Shown here piece by piece: positions 21,811-30,869 of a stretch of 36,279 nt of DNA. The position numbers were made by a program, and so were the translations under genes. Source of the stretch: Treponema sp. (lineage in GTDB: Bacteria > Spirochaetota > Spirochaetia > Treponematales > Treponemataceae); assembly GCA_018385415.1 (NCBI GenBank), contig JAHAZA010000019.1:1-36279 (forward strand), read 5' to 3'. Under the pieces are notes generated by a model. The model saw only the letters and a list, made by a program, of their open reading frames with translations. It searched no databases and was not told where the DNA came from. Position 1 is the stretch's first letter, and each line of letters begins with the position of its first letter.

Positions 21811-23580
21811 ATGAAACAGAGAACAATTCAGAACAAAATCAGGCTTTACAGTATCTCAATTATGGCTGTAGTATTGCTTTTGACAGCTGTTATGACTGCT
21901 TTGTACAGTCGTTCTTCCAACCGTAAGAGAGTTTTTTCTGAGCTGGAACAGATTGCTTATCAGAAAAATCTCGAATTTCAGGCTAATTTGAACAGTCAGA
22001 TTATTTTAGCCCTTCAGATGGCAAAATCTCCAGTGGTAATAGATTACTTCCTTGATCCTGAAGACGAAAATCTGGCTGAACAGGCAAAAAAAGAAATTGC
22101 CGCTTATCAGGAATCATTCTTAGGCCGTACATCTTTCTGGATCAGTTCAAAGGATTTAAAATTTTACTCAGATTTAAGATATTCCTATACACTAAATCCA
22201 GATAATCCAGATGACTACTGGTACAATATGACAATGAAAGAAACTGAAGTCTATAACTTCAATATTAACTATAACAAAGAGCTTGGAAAAACACTTTTAT
22301 GGCTTAATGTTATCGTAAGAGATGTTAAGGACAATCCTATCGGCATAGTTGGAACAGGAATTCCTCTGTCAGGATTTATAAATGATATGTATAGAAATCT
22401 TCCTGATGGAATCCAGATGTACCTTTACAATAACTCCCTTGAAGTAACTGGTGCCAGAGATCAGTCTGTTATTGCGGAAAAGGCACCAGTTATGAAATTC
22501 CTTCCATCTCTCAAGGCAGAAGAAGCTTTGACAGACAAGCTGGTTCATCTGTCAAGACAAGGGGAATTTGTAATAAATCCTATAAAGGTAATCGGATGGA
22601 ATCTTGTACTTTATGTTCCTGAAAGAGTTGGAGATTATTTTTCATTTGAAATTTTCATAGTTGGAATTATTCTTGATGCTGTTTCTTTGTGTATTATATT
22701 TATTTTCACTGTAATTCTGTACAAATTAATGGGGCAGACAGTAAAACACCTTGATACAACTAAACTTAAGGCGAATGACCAGGTTGAGCTGATGGATCAG
22801 GTAAATGCAACTATAAATGAAAATGTAGACTACCTTGAGCAGTTTGGGCAGTTAATAGACCATCAGATTAATCAGATTGCAACCTCTGTTGATAATACCA
22901 CAGAATTGATGAATGACCTGGAAGCAATGAATGTTTTACGAAAAGATTCTATCGAAAGCACAAATGATCTTGCAGAAAGCTCTCAGATAGGAACATCTCA
23001 TATTGCCCATATCACATCAAAAATTGAAGAAATGAATGAATGTACCAATAGACTTACTTCAGCTAACAATCTGATTGCAAGTATTACTTCAAAAACAAAT
23101 CTTCTTGCCATGAATGCATCAATTGAAGCAAGCCATGCAGGTGAACAGGGTAAAGGATTTGCAGTTGTAGCTAAGGAAATTCGTGCTCTTGCAGAAAAAA
23201 GCCGAGCTCAGCAGCAGGATGTAAGTCGGGCAATTGCAGATATTAATTCGATGGTAAAGGATATGGTTCAGTATTCTGAAACCGCAAAAGAATCTTTTGA
23301 CCAGATTGTAGCAAATACAGAAAGAGTTCAGAATAACTTCCAGAATATGTCCAATAAGCTTGAAAGCGAGGCATCACTTGTTCAGACAATTTCTGCAAAC
23401 CTTCAGAATGTTTCAAGTTCAAACCAGAAGATTAACTTGAATTTTGCAGAAATGAAACAATCTAACAAAATGGTAAGTAATGAAATTTCTAAAGCGGTTG
23501 TAAGTTCTGATGAATTACTTGTAATTACTGATGAACTTTTGACAACAATACGAGGTGAAGAAACAAGCCAGAAGTTGTAA
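21811..23580 (+). CDS. Methyl-accepting chemotaxis protein
   Basis: A transmembrane chemoreceptor that senses ligands outside and controls CheA. Start ATG 21811 is preferred because AAGGGA lies seven bases before it; the upstream ATG 21787 has AAGGA only three bases away. The layout is TM1 (about 10-30), a periplasmic Cache-type sensor (about 35-275, with GRTSFWISSKDLKFYSDLRY and VRDVKDNPIGIVGTGIPLSG), TM2 (about 283-305) and a cytoplasmic coiled-coil. The signalling tip NLLAMNASIEASHAGEQGKG is near-perfect. No clear HAMP domain follows TM2 and no CheR-binding pentapeptide ends the protein. The sigma28-type promoter puts it in the flagellar regulon. Confidence 0.93.
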   Translation: MKQRTIQNKIRLYSISIMAVVLLLTAVMTALYSRSSNRKRVFSELEQIAYQKNLEFQANLNSQIILALQMAKSPVVIDYFLDPEDENLAEQAKKEIAAYQESFLGRTSFWISSKDLKFYSDLRYSYTLNPDNPDDYWYNMTMKETEVYNFNINYNKELGKTLLWLNVIVRDVKDNPIGIVGTGIPLSGFINDMYRNLPDGIQMYLYNNSLEVTGARDQSVIAEKAPVMKFLPSLKAEEALTDKLVHLSRQGEFVINPIKVIGWNLVLYVPERVGDYFSFEIFIVGIILDAVSLCIIFIFTVILYKLMGQTVKHLDTTKLKANDQVELMDQVNATINENVDYLEQFGQLIDHQINQIATSVDNTTELMNDLEAMNVLRKDSIESTNDLAESSQIGTSHIAHITSKIEEMNECTNRLTSANNLIASITSKTNLLAMNASIEASHAGEQGKGFAVVAKEIRALAEKSRAQQQDVSRAIADINSMVKDMVQYSETAKESFDQIVANTERVQNNFQNMSNKLESEASLVQTISANLQNVSSSNQKINLNFAEMKQSNKMVSNEISKAVVSSDELLVITDELLTTIRGEETSQKL

Positions 23581-23670
23581 AAAATGGCACAAAATAGAAA
23601 AAATAATATACAAAATGCACTATATGTGATAAAGTTTAGAGGTCTACGGGGCAGTGTGACTGACCCTGAG

Positions 23671-23753
23671 ATTCTCTGGAGAGTCTCTATATAGTGTAGA
23701 GCGCCGAAGGGTTAAAGCTATTCGAGCTGATATCTCAGGCAAAGCGGACAGAG
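23671..23753 (+). promoter_or_regulatory. Glycine riboswitch aptamer, single
   Basis: The core matches the glycine riboswitch: CTGGAGAG, GCGCCGAAGGG, a small AGCT-type hairpin, ATCTCAGGCAAA and GGACAGAG in the right order. P1 can form from CTCT (23674-23677) with AGAG (23750-23753). There is one aptamer. A short hairpin just upstream (GGG/CCC and CAGT/ACTG, 23648-23666) may be a ghost-aptamer remnant of the tandem form. It controls the AGCS symporter downstream through the terminator at 23782-23817. Confidence 0.88.
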
Positions 23754-23781
23754 TAAAAAGTGTTCGTTTTATACTTTTCAG

Positions 23782-23817
23782 AGAGCTGATTCATTTTGAA
23801 TTGGCTCTTATTTTTTA
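23782..23817 (+). terminator. Riboswitch-controlled intrinsic terminator
   Basis: An 11-bp stem AGAGCTGATTC/GAATTGGCTCT (23782-23792 and 23798-23808, two G-U pairs) with loop ATTTT, followed by a T-rich run. It lies between the glycine aptamer and the symporter start and is the expected expression platform. Confidence 0.8.
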
Positions 23818-23835
23818 TCTAAAGGATCTACCATA

Positions 23836-25284
23836 ATGTTTGATAAAATCCTTAACCGTATTGATGATATTGTTTGGGGGATCCCAACAATCATCCTTAT
23901 CCTTGCAACAGGTATTCTGTTGACAATTCGTTTACGTGGAGTTCAGTTTACAAAACTAGGACTTGGTATTAAATCTCTTTTCAAAAGATCTGAAGGTGGA
24001 AAAGGTGAACTGTCTCCATTCCAGGCACTTTGTACAGCTCTTTCTGCTACAATCGGTACAGGTAACATTGTCGGTGTTGCAACTGCTATTGCTGCCGGTG
24101 GTCCTGGTGCCTTGTTCTGGATGTGGTTTGCCGCTCTCTTGGGAACAGCAACAAAATATACAGAATGTATGTTAGCTGTAAAATATCGTGAACATGCTGA
24201 TGACGGTCACGTTCTTGGTGGTCCTTTCTATACAATTGAAAAAGGTATGAAAGAAATTACAGGCTTCTCATGGAAGTGGCTTGCAATTCTCTTTGCTGTT
24301 TTCGGTGTTCTTGCTGGTCTTCTTGGTATTGGTACTATGACACAGATTAACGGTATTACCTCTGCTGTTAACAATGCTTTTGATCCTGAAAATGCTAATA
24401 TTGCTTTCACATTGTTCGGAAATAGTTATTCATGGGCAACAGTAATTTCAGGTGCAATTGTTACACTTGCTGTAGCTCTTGTAGTAATCGGTGGCCTTAA
24501 AAGAATTTCAAAGGTAGCAGAAAAAGTTGTTCCAACAATGGCTGTTATCTATGTATTCCTCGGACTTTCAGTTTTAATCATGAATGCAACACATATTCCT
24601 CAGGCTTTCAGTGTTATTTTCAGAAATGCATTTGGATGGCAGGCAATTGCCGGTGGTGCTGCAGGTTGGGTATTTAAGCAGATTACTGATTCAATGCAGA
24701 AAGGTATTGCCCGCGGTATCTTCTCTAATGAAGCAGGTCTTGGTTCTGCTCCTATTGCTGCATCTGCTGCAAAAGTTGATGAACCTGTTGAACAGGGTGT
24801 TGTATCAATGCTGGGTACATTCATCGATACAATCATCGTTTGTACAATGACTGGTCTTGCAATTGTAATTGCCTTCTACACAGGTCCTGAAGCAATTGGT
24901 GATCAAGGTTTGAAGGGCGTTGCACTTACAGCTGCTGCTTTTAACAAAGTTCTTGGTGGTGACGGACAATCTGTTCAGTTCCTGTTAATGCTTTGTCTCG
25001 TATTCTTTGCATTCACAACTATTCTTGGTTGGGATTACTACTCAGAAAAATGTCTTGAATACTTAACAAACGGAAACATGGTTATAGTAATGATTTTCCG
25101 CTGGGTATATATTCTTGCTGTATTGATTGGACCTTACTTCACTGTAAATGCAGTATTTACAATTGCTGATATTACAAACGGTTTGATGGCAATTCCTAAC
25201 TGTATTTCTCTTATTGTTCTTTCAGGTGTTGCTGCTAAAGAAACAAAATCTTATTTTGACAAAAAAAAAGCTCAGTTAAAATAG
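23836..25284 (+). CDS. AGCS-family sodium:amino acid (glycine/alanine) symporter
   Basis: This is a membrane transporter of the alanine or glycine:cation symporter family, 482 residues with about ten or more helices. Family features are the N-terminal TIRLRGVQFTKLGLGIKSLF, ALSATIGTGNIVGVATAIAAGGPGALFWMW, SMQKGIARGIFSNEAGLGSAPIAASAA and DTIIVCTMTGLAIV. It carries sodium-coupled glycine or alanine in characterised members. The glycine riboswitch in its leader makes glycine the more likely substrate here. The ATG has AAAGGAT. A terminator follows. Confidence 0.95.
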   Translation: MFDKILNRIDDIVWGIPTIILILATGILLTIRLRGVQFTKLGLGIKSLFKRSEGGKGELSPFQALCTALSATIGTGNIVGVATAIAAGGPGALFWMWFAALLGTATKYTECMLAVKYREHADDGHVLGGPFYTIEKGMKEITGFSWKWLAILFAVFGVLAGLLGIGTMTQINGITSAVNNAFDPENANIAFTLFGNSYSWATVISGAIVTLAVALVVIGGLKRISKVAEKVVPTMAVIYVFLGLSVLIMNATHIPQAFSVIFRNAFGWQAIAGGAAGWVFKQITDSMQKGIARGIFSNEAGLGSAPIAASAAKVDEPVEQGVVSMLGTFIDTIIVCTMTGLAIVIAFYTGPEAIGDQGLKGVALTAAAFNKVLGGDGQSVQFLLMLCLVFFAFTTILGWDYYSEKCLEYLTNGNMVIVMIFRWVYILAVLIGPYFTVNAVFTIADITNGLMAIPNCISLIVLSGVAAKETKSYFDKKKAQLK

Positions 25285-25305
25285 TTTAATTTCTTGCTTG
25301 ATAAA

Positions 25306-25341
25306 GGGGCATAAGGATTTTACCTTGTGCTCCTTTTTTTT
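25306..25341 (+). terminator. Intrinsic terminator of the AGCS gene
   Basis: An 11-bp stem GGGGCATAAGG/CCTTGTGCTCC (25306-25316 and 25323-25333, two G-U pairs), loop ATTTTA, then eight T. Confidence 0.85.
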
Positions 25342-25359
25342 AGTTTAAAATTAATTTCC

Positions 25360-25388
25360 TTGAATTTTACAAATTATCTTCGTATATT
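25360..25388 (+). promoter_or_regulatory. Promoter of lon, predicted leaderless
   Basis: TTGAAT at 25360-25365, a 17-bp spacer and TATATT at 25383-25388, ending 8 nt before ATG 25397. The interval ATACCAAT has no Shine-Dalgarno sequence. No CIRCE or other heat-shock operator was recognised. Confidence 0.6.
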
Positions 25389-25396
25389 ATACCAAT

Positions 25397-27823
25397 ATGA
25401 GTAAGAAAAACGATTCAAATCCAGAAATTGAAGTGGTTATTACCGATTCTGACGGAAATACAAAAAAAACAAAAATTGATTCAAATACAATTTTACCTGT
25501 AGAGCAGATTTTACCTAATAAATTAAATATTATTCCAATTCAGGGCCGTCCTATATTCCCTGGAGTGTTTACTCCTTTAATGGTTTCTTCTGCAGAAGAT
25601 GTAAAGGTCGTGGAAGCCGCCTATGAAGGAGATGGCTTTCTTGGAATAATTATGTGTAAAAAAGATTCTGAGAGTTCTTCAATTACAGATTTATATGAAA
25701 TAGGAACTGCTGCCAGAATTATCAAAAAGATTAACCTTCCTGATGGTGGAATCAATATCTTCATTTCTACTATCAAGAGATTCAAGATAAGAAAAGCTTT
25801 AAGCAAAGCAAATCCAATGTTTGCTACTGTTGATTACCTTGATGATGAAGAAGATTCCACATTTGAAGTAAAGGCACTTACACGTGCAATTGTCAGTGAA
25901 ATGAAAGAAATCTCTGACAACAATCCTATGTTCTCAGAAGAAATGCGCCTTAACATGGTGAATATCGATCACCCTGGAAAAATCGCAGATTTCATTGCAT
26001 CAATTCTCAACATTGAAAAAGAAGACCAGCAGCGTATTCTTGAAACAATCAATGTGCGCCGCCGTCTTGAACAGGTTCTTGTATTCATCAAAAAGGAACA
26101 GGAACTTCTTCGCATTCAGAAAAAAATTCAGCATGAATTGAATGAAAAAATCGAAAAGAATCAGCGTGAATATTTCCTTCGAGAAGAACTTAAATCAATT
26201 CAGGAAGAACTTGGAACTGATTCAAACGGAAACTTAAGCGACTATCAGAAGTTCAAGGAAAAAATCGAAAAACTTGGATTTACTGGTGAAGTCAAAGAAG
26301 CTGTTGATTCTGAACTTCAGAAATTCAATTTAATTGATCCAAATTCCGCAGAATACATCGGAACAAGAAACTTTCTTGAACTTGTATGCAATCTTCCATG
26401 GCAGGATAATGCTGTTGAAGATTACAATCTTTCGAATGCATCGAAGGTTCTTGAAGATGATCATTACGGACTTGATGACGTTAAAAAACGCATCATGGAA
26501 TATCTTTCTGTCAGAAAGCTTAAGAAGGATAATAAAGGTTCTATCATTCTTTTAGTGGGACCTCCTGGAGTAGGAAAGACAAGTATCGGTAAGTCAATTG
26601 CTAAAGCAATGAATAAGCCTTTCTACCGCTTTTCTGTAGGTGGAATGCGTGATGAAGCAGAAATCAAAGGTCATAGAAGAACTTATATCGGTGCAATGCC
26701 TGGAAAAATTATTCAGGGCTTAAAGATTACAAAATCCCGTTCTCCGGTTTTCCTTATTGATGAAATTGACAAGATGGGCTCAAGCCACCTGGGCGATCCT
26801 GCTTCGGCATTGCTTGAAGTTTTAGATCCTGAGCAGAATATCAACTTTAGGGATAATTATCTTGATCTTCCATTTGATATTTCAAATGTATTCTTTATTC
26901 TCACAGCAAATACATTGGATTCAATTCCAGGACCTTTGCTTGACCGTGCTGAAGTAATCCAGCTTTCGGGATATATTGATCAGGAAAAAATGGAAATTGC
27001 AAAAAAATACCTGATTCCTAAAAACCTTGAAAAAAATGGTCTCAAAAAAAATCAGGTAAAATTTACAAAAGCAGCACTTTCCCGCATTGCAGAAGAATAT
27101 GCAAGAGAGGCAGGTGTGCGCAATTTTGAAAAGAACCTTGATAAAATCAACCGAAAAATCGTTACAAAGCTTATGGCTGATGAAAAAACCGACAAAGCAC
27201 AGACCTTTACAGTTGATGCTTCTGATTTAAATGAATATTTAGGAAAACCTGTATTTGATGAATCAGAAATAAAGCGTGCTTCAAAACCGGGAACAGCCAT
27301 TGGTCTTGCATGGACCAGCATGGGTGGAGATACACTTCTGCTGGAATCAATTTCCTTCCCGGGAAAAAATGAACTTCAGCTTACAGGGCAGATGGGCGAT
27401 GTAATGAAGGAATCTGCTCAGATTGCTTTTAACTGGGTAAAAAGCTACTGCGAGGCAAATAACATTAAAAAGCCTGAATGGTTTGAACAGAATGTAATTC
27501 ACCTTCATATACCTGAAGGGGCAACTCCAAAAGACGGACCAAGTGCTGGTATTACAATGGCAACAACATTCATGTCGCTTCTTACAAATAAGACTATCAA
27601 GAAAAATCTTGCTATGACAGGTGAGCTTTCTTTGACAGGTCAGGTATTGCCTATTGGCGGACTTCGTGAAAAGACTGTAGCGGCCCGTCGTAATGGTATT
27701 AAGACAATCATTATTCCAAAGGCAAATGTCCGGGATTTGGATGAAATTCCTGAGCACGTAAAGGCGGGAATCAAGTTCATGCCGGTAAGTGATGTAAAGG
27801 AAGTAATTGATTTTGTCTTTTAA
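25397..27823 (+). CDS. lon: ATP-dependent protease Lon
   Basis: An 808-residue Lon serine protease that degrades misfolded and regulatory proteins. It has a short charged N-terminal extension (about 40 residues), the LON substrate-binding domain (IIPIQGRPIFPGVFTPLMV onward, about 42-245), a coiled-coil, the AAA+ module with Walker A GPPGVGKT at 388-395 and Walker B FLIDEIDK, and the protease domain with catalytic dyad Ser716 (PKDGPSAG) and Lys759 (REKTVAA), 43 residues apart as in E. coli Lon. The gene is flanked by terminators and has its own promoter, so it is transcribed alone. Confidence 0.97.
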   Translation: MSKKNDSNPEIEVVITDSDGNTKKTKIDSNTILPVEQILPNKLNIIPIQGRPIFPGVFTPLMVSSAEDVKVVEAAYEGDGFLGIIMCKKDSESSSITDLYEIGTAARIIKKINLPDGGINIFISTIKRFKIRKALSKANPMFATVDYLDDEEDSTFEVKALTRAIVSEMKEISDNNPMFSEEMRLNMVNIDHPGKIADFIASILNIEKEDQQRILETINVRRRLEQVLVFIKKEQELLRIQKKIQHELNEKIEKNQREYFLREELKSIQEELGTDSNGNLSDYQKFKEKIEKLGFTGEVKEAVDSELQKFNLIDPNSAEYIGTRNFLELVCNLPWQDNAVEDYNLSNASKVLEDDHYGLDDVKKRIMEYLSVRKLKKDNKGSIILLVGPPGVGKTSIGKSIAKAMNKPFYRFSVGGMRDEAEIKGHRRTYIGAMPGKIIQGLKITKSRSPVFLIDEIDKMGSSHLGDPASALLEVLDPEQNINFRDNYLDLPFDISNVFFILTANTLDSIPGPLLDRAEVIQLSGYIDQEKMEIAKKYLIPKNLEKNGLKKNQVKFTKAALSRIAEEYAREAGVRNFEKNLDKINRKIVTKLMADEKTDKAQTFTVDASDLNEYLGKPVFDESEIKRASKPGTAIGLAWTSMGGDTLLLESISFPGKNELQLTGQMGDVMKESAQIAFNWVKSYCEANNIKKPEWFEQNVIHLHIPEGATPKDGPSAGITMATTFMSLLTNKTIKKNLAMTGELSLTGQVLPIGGLREKTVAARRNGIKTIIIPKANVRDLDEIPEHVKAGIKFMPVSDVKEVIDFVF

Positions 27824-27859
27824 GTAAATATTGTAAGTTTATTATTGAAGGAATTTGAA

Positions 27860-27896
27860 AAAGAGGAAGGTTTTTGTAAGCTTTCCTCTTTTTTTT
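27860..27896 (+). terminator. Intrinsic terminator of lon
   Basis: An 11-bp stem AAAGAGGAAGG/CTTTCCTCTTT (27860-27870 and 27881-27891), loop of ten bases, then a T-run. A longer frame reaching back to TTG 27855 for the next gene crosses it and is therefore rejected. Confidence 0.85.
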
Positions 27897-27919
27897 ATCT
27901 TTGCAAATGATGCATTATA

Positions 27920-27948
27920 TTGCGGTTTAATGCTTTTTTCTGTATTAT
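27920..27948 (+). promoter_or_regulatory. Promoter of the HAD gene, predicted leaderless
   Basis: TTGCGG at 27920-27925, a 17-bp spacer and TATTAT at 27943-27948, ending 8 nt before ATG 27957. No Shine-Dalgarno sequence lies in CTTCAATT. Confidence 0.6.
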
Positions 27949-27956
27949 CTTCAATT

Positions 27957-28607
27957 ATGGGTAAAGAAATTAGAGCTGTAGTTTTTGATATGGACGGAGT
28001 TTTGCTTGATTCTGAGACAATTTGTGACAGAATCTGGAGACGACTGGCAGATGAGATGAAGCTTTCTGATATTGAAGATGCTATTGTTGAAAACCGTGGA
28101 TGTAATACAGATTTAATGGCAAAACAGCTTATTGCCCGTTATGGCAAGGATTTTGACCAGCCAAAATTTTTTGAAGATTTCAGAAAGTATTTTTATGAAG
28201 TTGAAAATACAACAGGAATTCCTTTGATGGCTGAGGTTGTAGAAACCCTTGATTATCTAAAATCCAGAAATTATCGTCTTGCACTGGCAACAAGCACCCG
28301 TCGTTCTACCGCTGAACGTCAGCTTAAGGCTGTAAAAATTTTAGATTATTTTGAAGTTACCACTTTTGGTGATGAAATCAGGAATTCAAAGCCTGCACCT
28401 GATATTTATCTGAAAGCAGCTTCAGAGCTTGGTGTAGATCCTTCAGAATGTGTTGCAGTTGAAGACAGCTTTAATGGAATCAGAAGCTGCTATGCTGCAG
28501 GGTACAAACCGGTGATGGTTCCTGACAGAATTCAGCCTGATGAAGAAATGGAAAAATTGTGCTGGAAAATCGGAAAACCAATTTCGGTTCTTCGGAAATT
28601 CCTTTAA
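27957..28607 (+). CDS. HAD-family phosphatase, beta-phosphoglucomutase-like subgroup
   Basis: The start was set at ATG 27957, giving a 216-residue protein. An upstream extension to 27855 would translate the lon terminator. HAD motif I is FDMDGVLLDS, with nucleophile Asp11 and acid Asp13; motif II is LATSTRRS; motif III is the Lys in NSKPAPDIYLKA; motif IV is VAVEDSFNGIRS. A helical cap lies between motifs I and II (about 20-85). This is the subfamily that holds beta-phosphoglucomutase, phosphoglycolate phosphatase and sugar-phosphate phosphatases. The substrate cannot be told from sequence. Arg residues in TSTRRSTAERQ are common in sugar-phosphate phosphatases. Confidence 0.88.
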   Translation: MGKEIRAVVFDMDGVLLDSETICDRIWRRLADEMKLSDIEDAIVENRGCNTDLMAKQLIARYGKDFDQPKFFEDFRKYFYEVENTTGIPLMAEVVETLDYLKSRNYRLALATSTRRSTAERQLKAVKILDYFEVTTFGDEIRNSKPAPDIYLKAASELGVDPSECVAVEDSFNGIRSCYAAGYKPVMVPDRIQPDEEMEKLCWKIGKPISVLRKFL

Positions 28608-28644
28608 ATATGAATTAGATTATAGAAAATAATTGGGAGTAAAA

Positions 28645-29535
28645 ATGAGAAACTTACTTAAAAAAATTGTAATTTTATTTTCTGTTTTTGTTGTTGCTTC
28701 AGGTGTGGTATTTGCAGATGCAGGTGCTTCTCAGAAAATTAAAATCTGGAAAGGCGTAAATGTAAAAGGAGCTGGAATCAGTTATATAGTTCCTTACTTT
28801 GCAGAAAAAGATGGAACTGCAAAACCTGCAGTTATTGTTTGCCCGGGTGGAAGTTATCATCATCTTGGAATGGGACATGAAGGTCACAAGGTAGCTCAGT
28901 GGTTCCAGTCTCAGGGAATTAACGCATTCGTATTAAGATATCGTGTTTCAGGTGATGGTTTTAACCATCCTGCAATGCTTGAAGATATTCAGCGTTCTAT
29001 TCAGATTGTACGTGAAAATGCAGGTGAGTGGAATATTGATGTGAACAAGGTAGGAGCAATCGGATTTTCTGCAGGCGGACATCTTGTTGTAATGGCAGGT
29101 GCATTCGGAGATTCTGTAAATGAACTTGAAAAGCTTGGAATCAAAACAAAGGTAAATCTTAAGCCTGATTTTGTAATGCCGATTTATCCTGTTGTTACAA
29201 TGGAATATGATATTGGACACGCCTGGTCTCGTAAAAGTCTTATTGGAAAAAATCCAAGCCAGGAATTGATTGATCGTTTTTCAATGGAAAAACAGATAAC
29301 TTCAAAGATGTGTCCTGTTTTCCTTTTGTGTAATAAAGATGACCGTACAGTAATTTATGAAAATTCAGTAAGACTCAATCGTGCCCTTGAAAATGCTGGT
29401 ATTCAGCATGTTTTCATTTTGAATGAAAAAGGTGATCACGGCTTTGGTATGGGAAACAATAAATTTGTTCAGGAAACACACTGGAATGATGAATGGCTTT
29501 TGCCATGGTTAAAAGAAATCAAAGTTATTAAATAA
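28645..29535 (+). CDS. Secreted alpha/beta hydrolase, esterase-like
   Basis: The start was set at ATG 28645, with GGGAG five bases upstream; an upstream TTG at 28633 would put that ribosome site inside the gene. The 296-residue product has a signal peptide with cleavage after VVFA (about residue 24). The alpha/beta-hydrolase fold shows the oxyanion region CPGGSYHHLG (66-75), nucleophile elbow GFSAGG with Ser142, acid Asp233 (NKDDRTV) and His265 (KGDHGFG). The pattern fits the BD-FAE/acetyl-xylan-esterase-like group acting on ester-decorated plant or host glycans. Export and the neighbouring sugar enzymes fit this, but the substrate is inferred. Confidence 0.88.
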   Translation: MRNLLKKIVILFSVFVVASGVVFADAGASQKIKIWKGVNVKGAGISYIVPYFAEKDGTAKPAVIVCPGGSYHHLGMGHEGHKVAQWFQSQGINAFVLRYRVSGDGFNHPAMLEDIQRSIQIVRENAGEWNIDVNKVGAIGFSAGGHLVVMAGAFGDSVNELEKLGIKTKVNLKPDFVMPIYPVVTMEYDIGHAWSRKSLIGKNPSQELIDRFSMEKQITSKMCPVFLLCNKDDRTVIYENSVRLNRALENAGIQHVFILNEKGDHGFGMGNNKFVQETHWNDEWLLPWLKEIKVIK

Positions 29536-29563
29536 TTATATATAAAAGTAGAGGCATAATAAA

Positions 29564-30811
29564 ATGACTGGACTTCCTAATACTGAAATTATTCTTCAGA
29601 TTCTTCTTTCAGTAGGTGTTATTTTGTTCGCTGCAAAGTATCTTGGTGTACTTGCAAGAAAAATTGGTATTCCTGAAGTTGCAGGAATGATTGTTGCAGG
29701 TCTTCTTCTCCGCTTTATTCCATGGTTTCACAATTATGGTGGTGAAGAACCAAATCAGATTTATGCAAGTGCAAATCAGTTTATTTCGTATATGTCTGAA
29801 ATTGGTGTAATTCTTATCATGTTCTCTGCAGGACTTGGAACAAACCTTAAGTCGTTGATTAAATCAGGGGTTAAATCAACAGTAATTGCTGCATGTGGTG
29901 TAATTGTTCCTCTTGTGATGGGAACAATTATGTCTTTCTTCTTCTTTGGATTTGATGGATTTGGTACACAGAACTTTTTCAAATGCATGTTCATCGGAAC
30001 AATACTTACAGCAACTTCTGTAAGTATAACAGTTGCAGTTTTGAAGGAATTTGGAAAGATTAAAAGTGATATCGGTCAGACAATTATCAGTGCAGCAATT
30101 ATTGATGATGTATTTGGTATTATTGTCTTAACAATTGTTTTGGGCGTAAGTTCAGGAAAGGGTGGATATCTTATGATTATTCTTAAGACTTTGCTGTTCT
30201 TTGTCTGTGCTCTGGTTGTTGGATTTCTCGTTTATAAACTTTTTAACTGGTATGATAAACGCCATCCTCATTCCCACAGAATTCCTATTTACGCACTTGG
30301 TGTTGCACTTGTGTTTGCTTTCTGTGCTGAAAAATTCTTTGGAATTGCAGATATTACTGGTGCCTATATTGCGGGTATTGTTCTCTGTAATATCAGTGAT
30401 GCTTCTTACATGGAATCAAAAATTGATATCAATGCGTACATGCTTTTTAGCCCTGTATTTTTTTCAGGAATCGGATTAAAGACAGATCTTTCTGGAATGA
30501 GTCTTGATCTTCTCTGGTTTGCAATTGCTTTTGTAATTGTAGGCTGCCTTTCTAAGATTATCGGTTGTGGTGGAATTTCGAAGGTCCTTGGTTTTAACTG
30601 GAAAGAAAGTTATCAGGTTGGACTTGGAATGATGGTTCGTGGAGAAGTTGCACTTATCGTAGCAACAAAAGGACTTTCGTCAGGATTGATTGAACCTAAA
30701 TATTTTACTGCAGTAATTCTTTTGATTATAACTTCTTCTATGCTAGTTCCAATTTTGCTTAAAAGGGCATTTACAGAAAAGAAGGCACCTGATCTGCAAG
30801 TTGAACAGTAA
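29564..30811 (+). CDS. CPA2-family cation:proton antiporter
   Basis: This 415-residue membrane protein of the Na+/H+ or K+/H+ exchanger superfamily has about 12 helices. The core features are YLGVLARKIGIPEVAGMIVAG in the N-terminal part, the ion-binding Asp-Asp pair in AAIIDDVFGIIVL (Asp181/Asp182), which is typical of electrogenic members such as NapA, and ADITGAYIAGIVL later. No C-terminal RCK/TrkA domain is present, so regulation by nucleotides is not expected. It follows the hydrolase gene by 28 bp with AGAGGC before the ATG, and the two may be cotranscribed. The ion (Na+ or K+) cannot be decided. Confidence 0.92.
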   Translation: MTGLPNTEIILQILLSVGVILFAAKYLGVLARKIGIPEVAGMIVAGLLLRFIPWFHNYGGEEPNQIYASANQFISYMSEIGVILIMFSAGLGTNLKSLIKSGVKSTVIAACGVIVPLVMGTIMSFFFFGFDGFGTQNFFKCMFIGTILTATSVSITVAVLKEFGKIKSDIGQTIISAAIIDDVFGIIVLTIVLGVSSGKGGYLMIILKTLLFFVCALVVGFLVYKLFNWYDKRHPHSHRIPIYALGVALVFAFCAEKFFGIADITGAYIAGIVLCNISDASYMESKIDINAYMLFSPVFFSGIGLKTDLSGMSLDLLWFAIAFVIVGCLSKIIGCGGISKVLGFNWKESYQVGLGMMVRGEVALIVATKGLSSGLIEPKYFTAVILLIITSSMLVPILLKRAFTEKKAPDLQVEQ

Positions 30812-30829
30812 TTGTATTTTTACTATAAT
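30801..30829 (+). promoter_or_regulatory. Promoter of gltX
   Basis: TTGAAC at 30801-30806, overlapping the end of the antiporter gene, a 17-bp spacer and a perfect TATAAT at 30824-30829. The leader is about 34 nt and carries AAGAGG before ATG 30870. A second TATAAT at 30848-30853 lacks a matching -35 box. Confidence 0.65.
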
Positions 30830-30869
30830 ATTTAGAAAAAAATTGATTATAATTTTAAGAGGTATATAA

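Noticed and set aside
23586..23600. Sigma54 promoter starting TGGCAC
   Set aside because: The downstream GC element (TTGC-like) is missing at the required distance.
27347..27757. Reverse frame of 136 codons in lon
   Set aside because: Antisense to the Lon protease domain; Cys- and His-rich composition typical of shadow frames.
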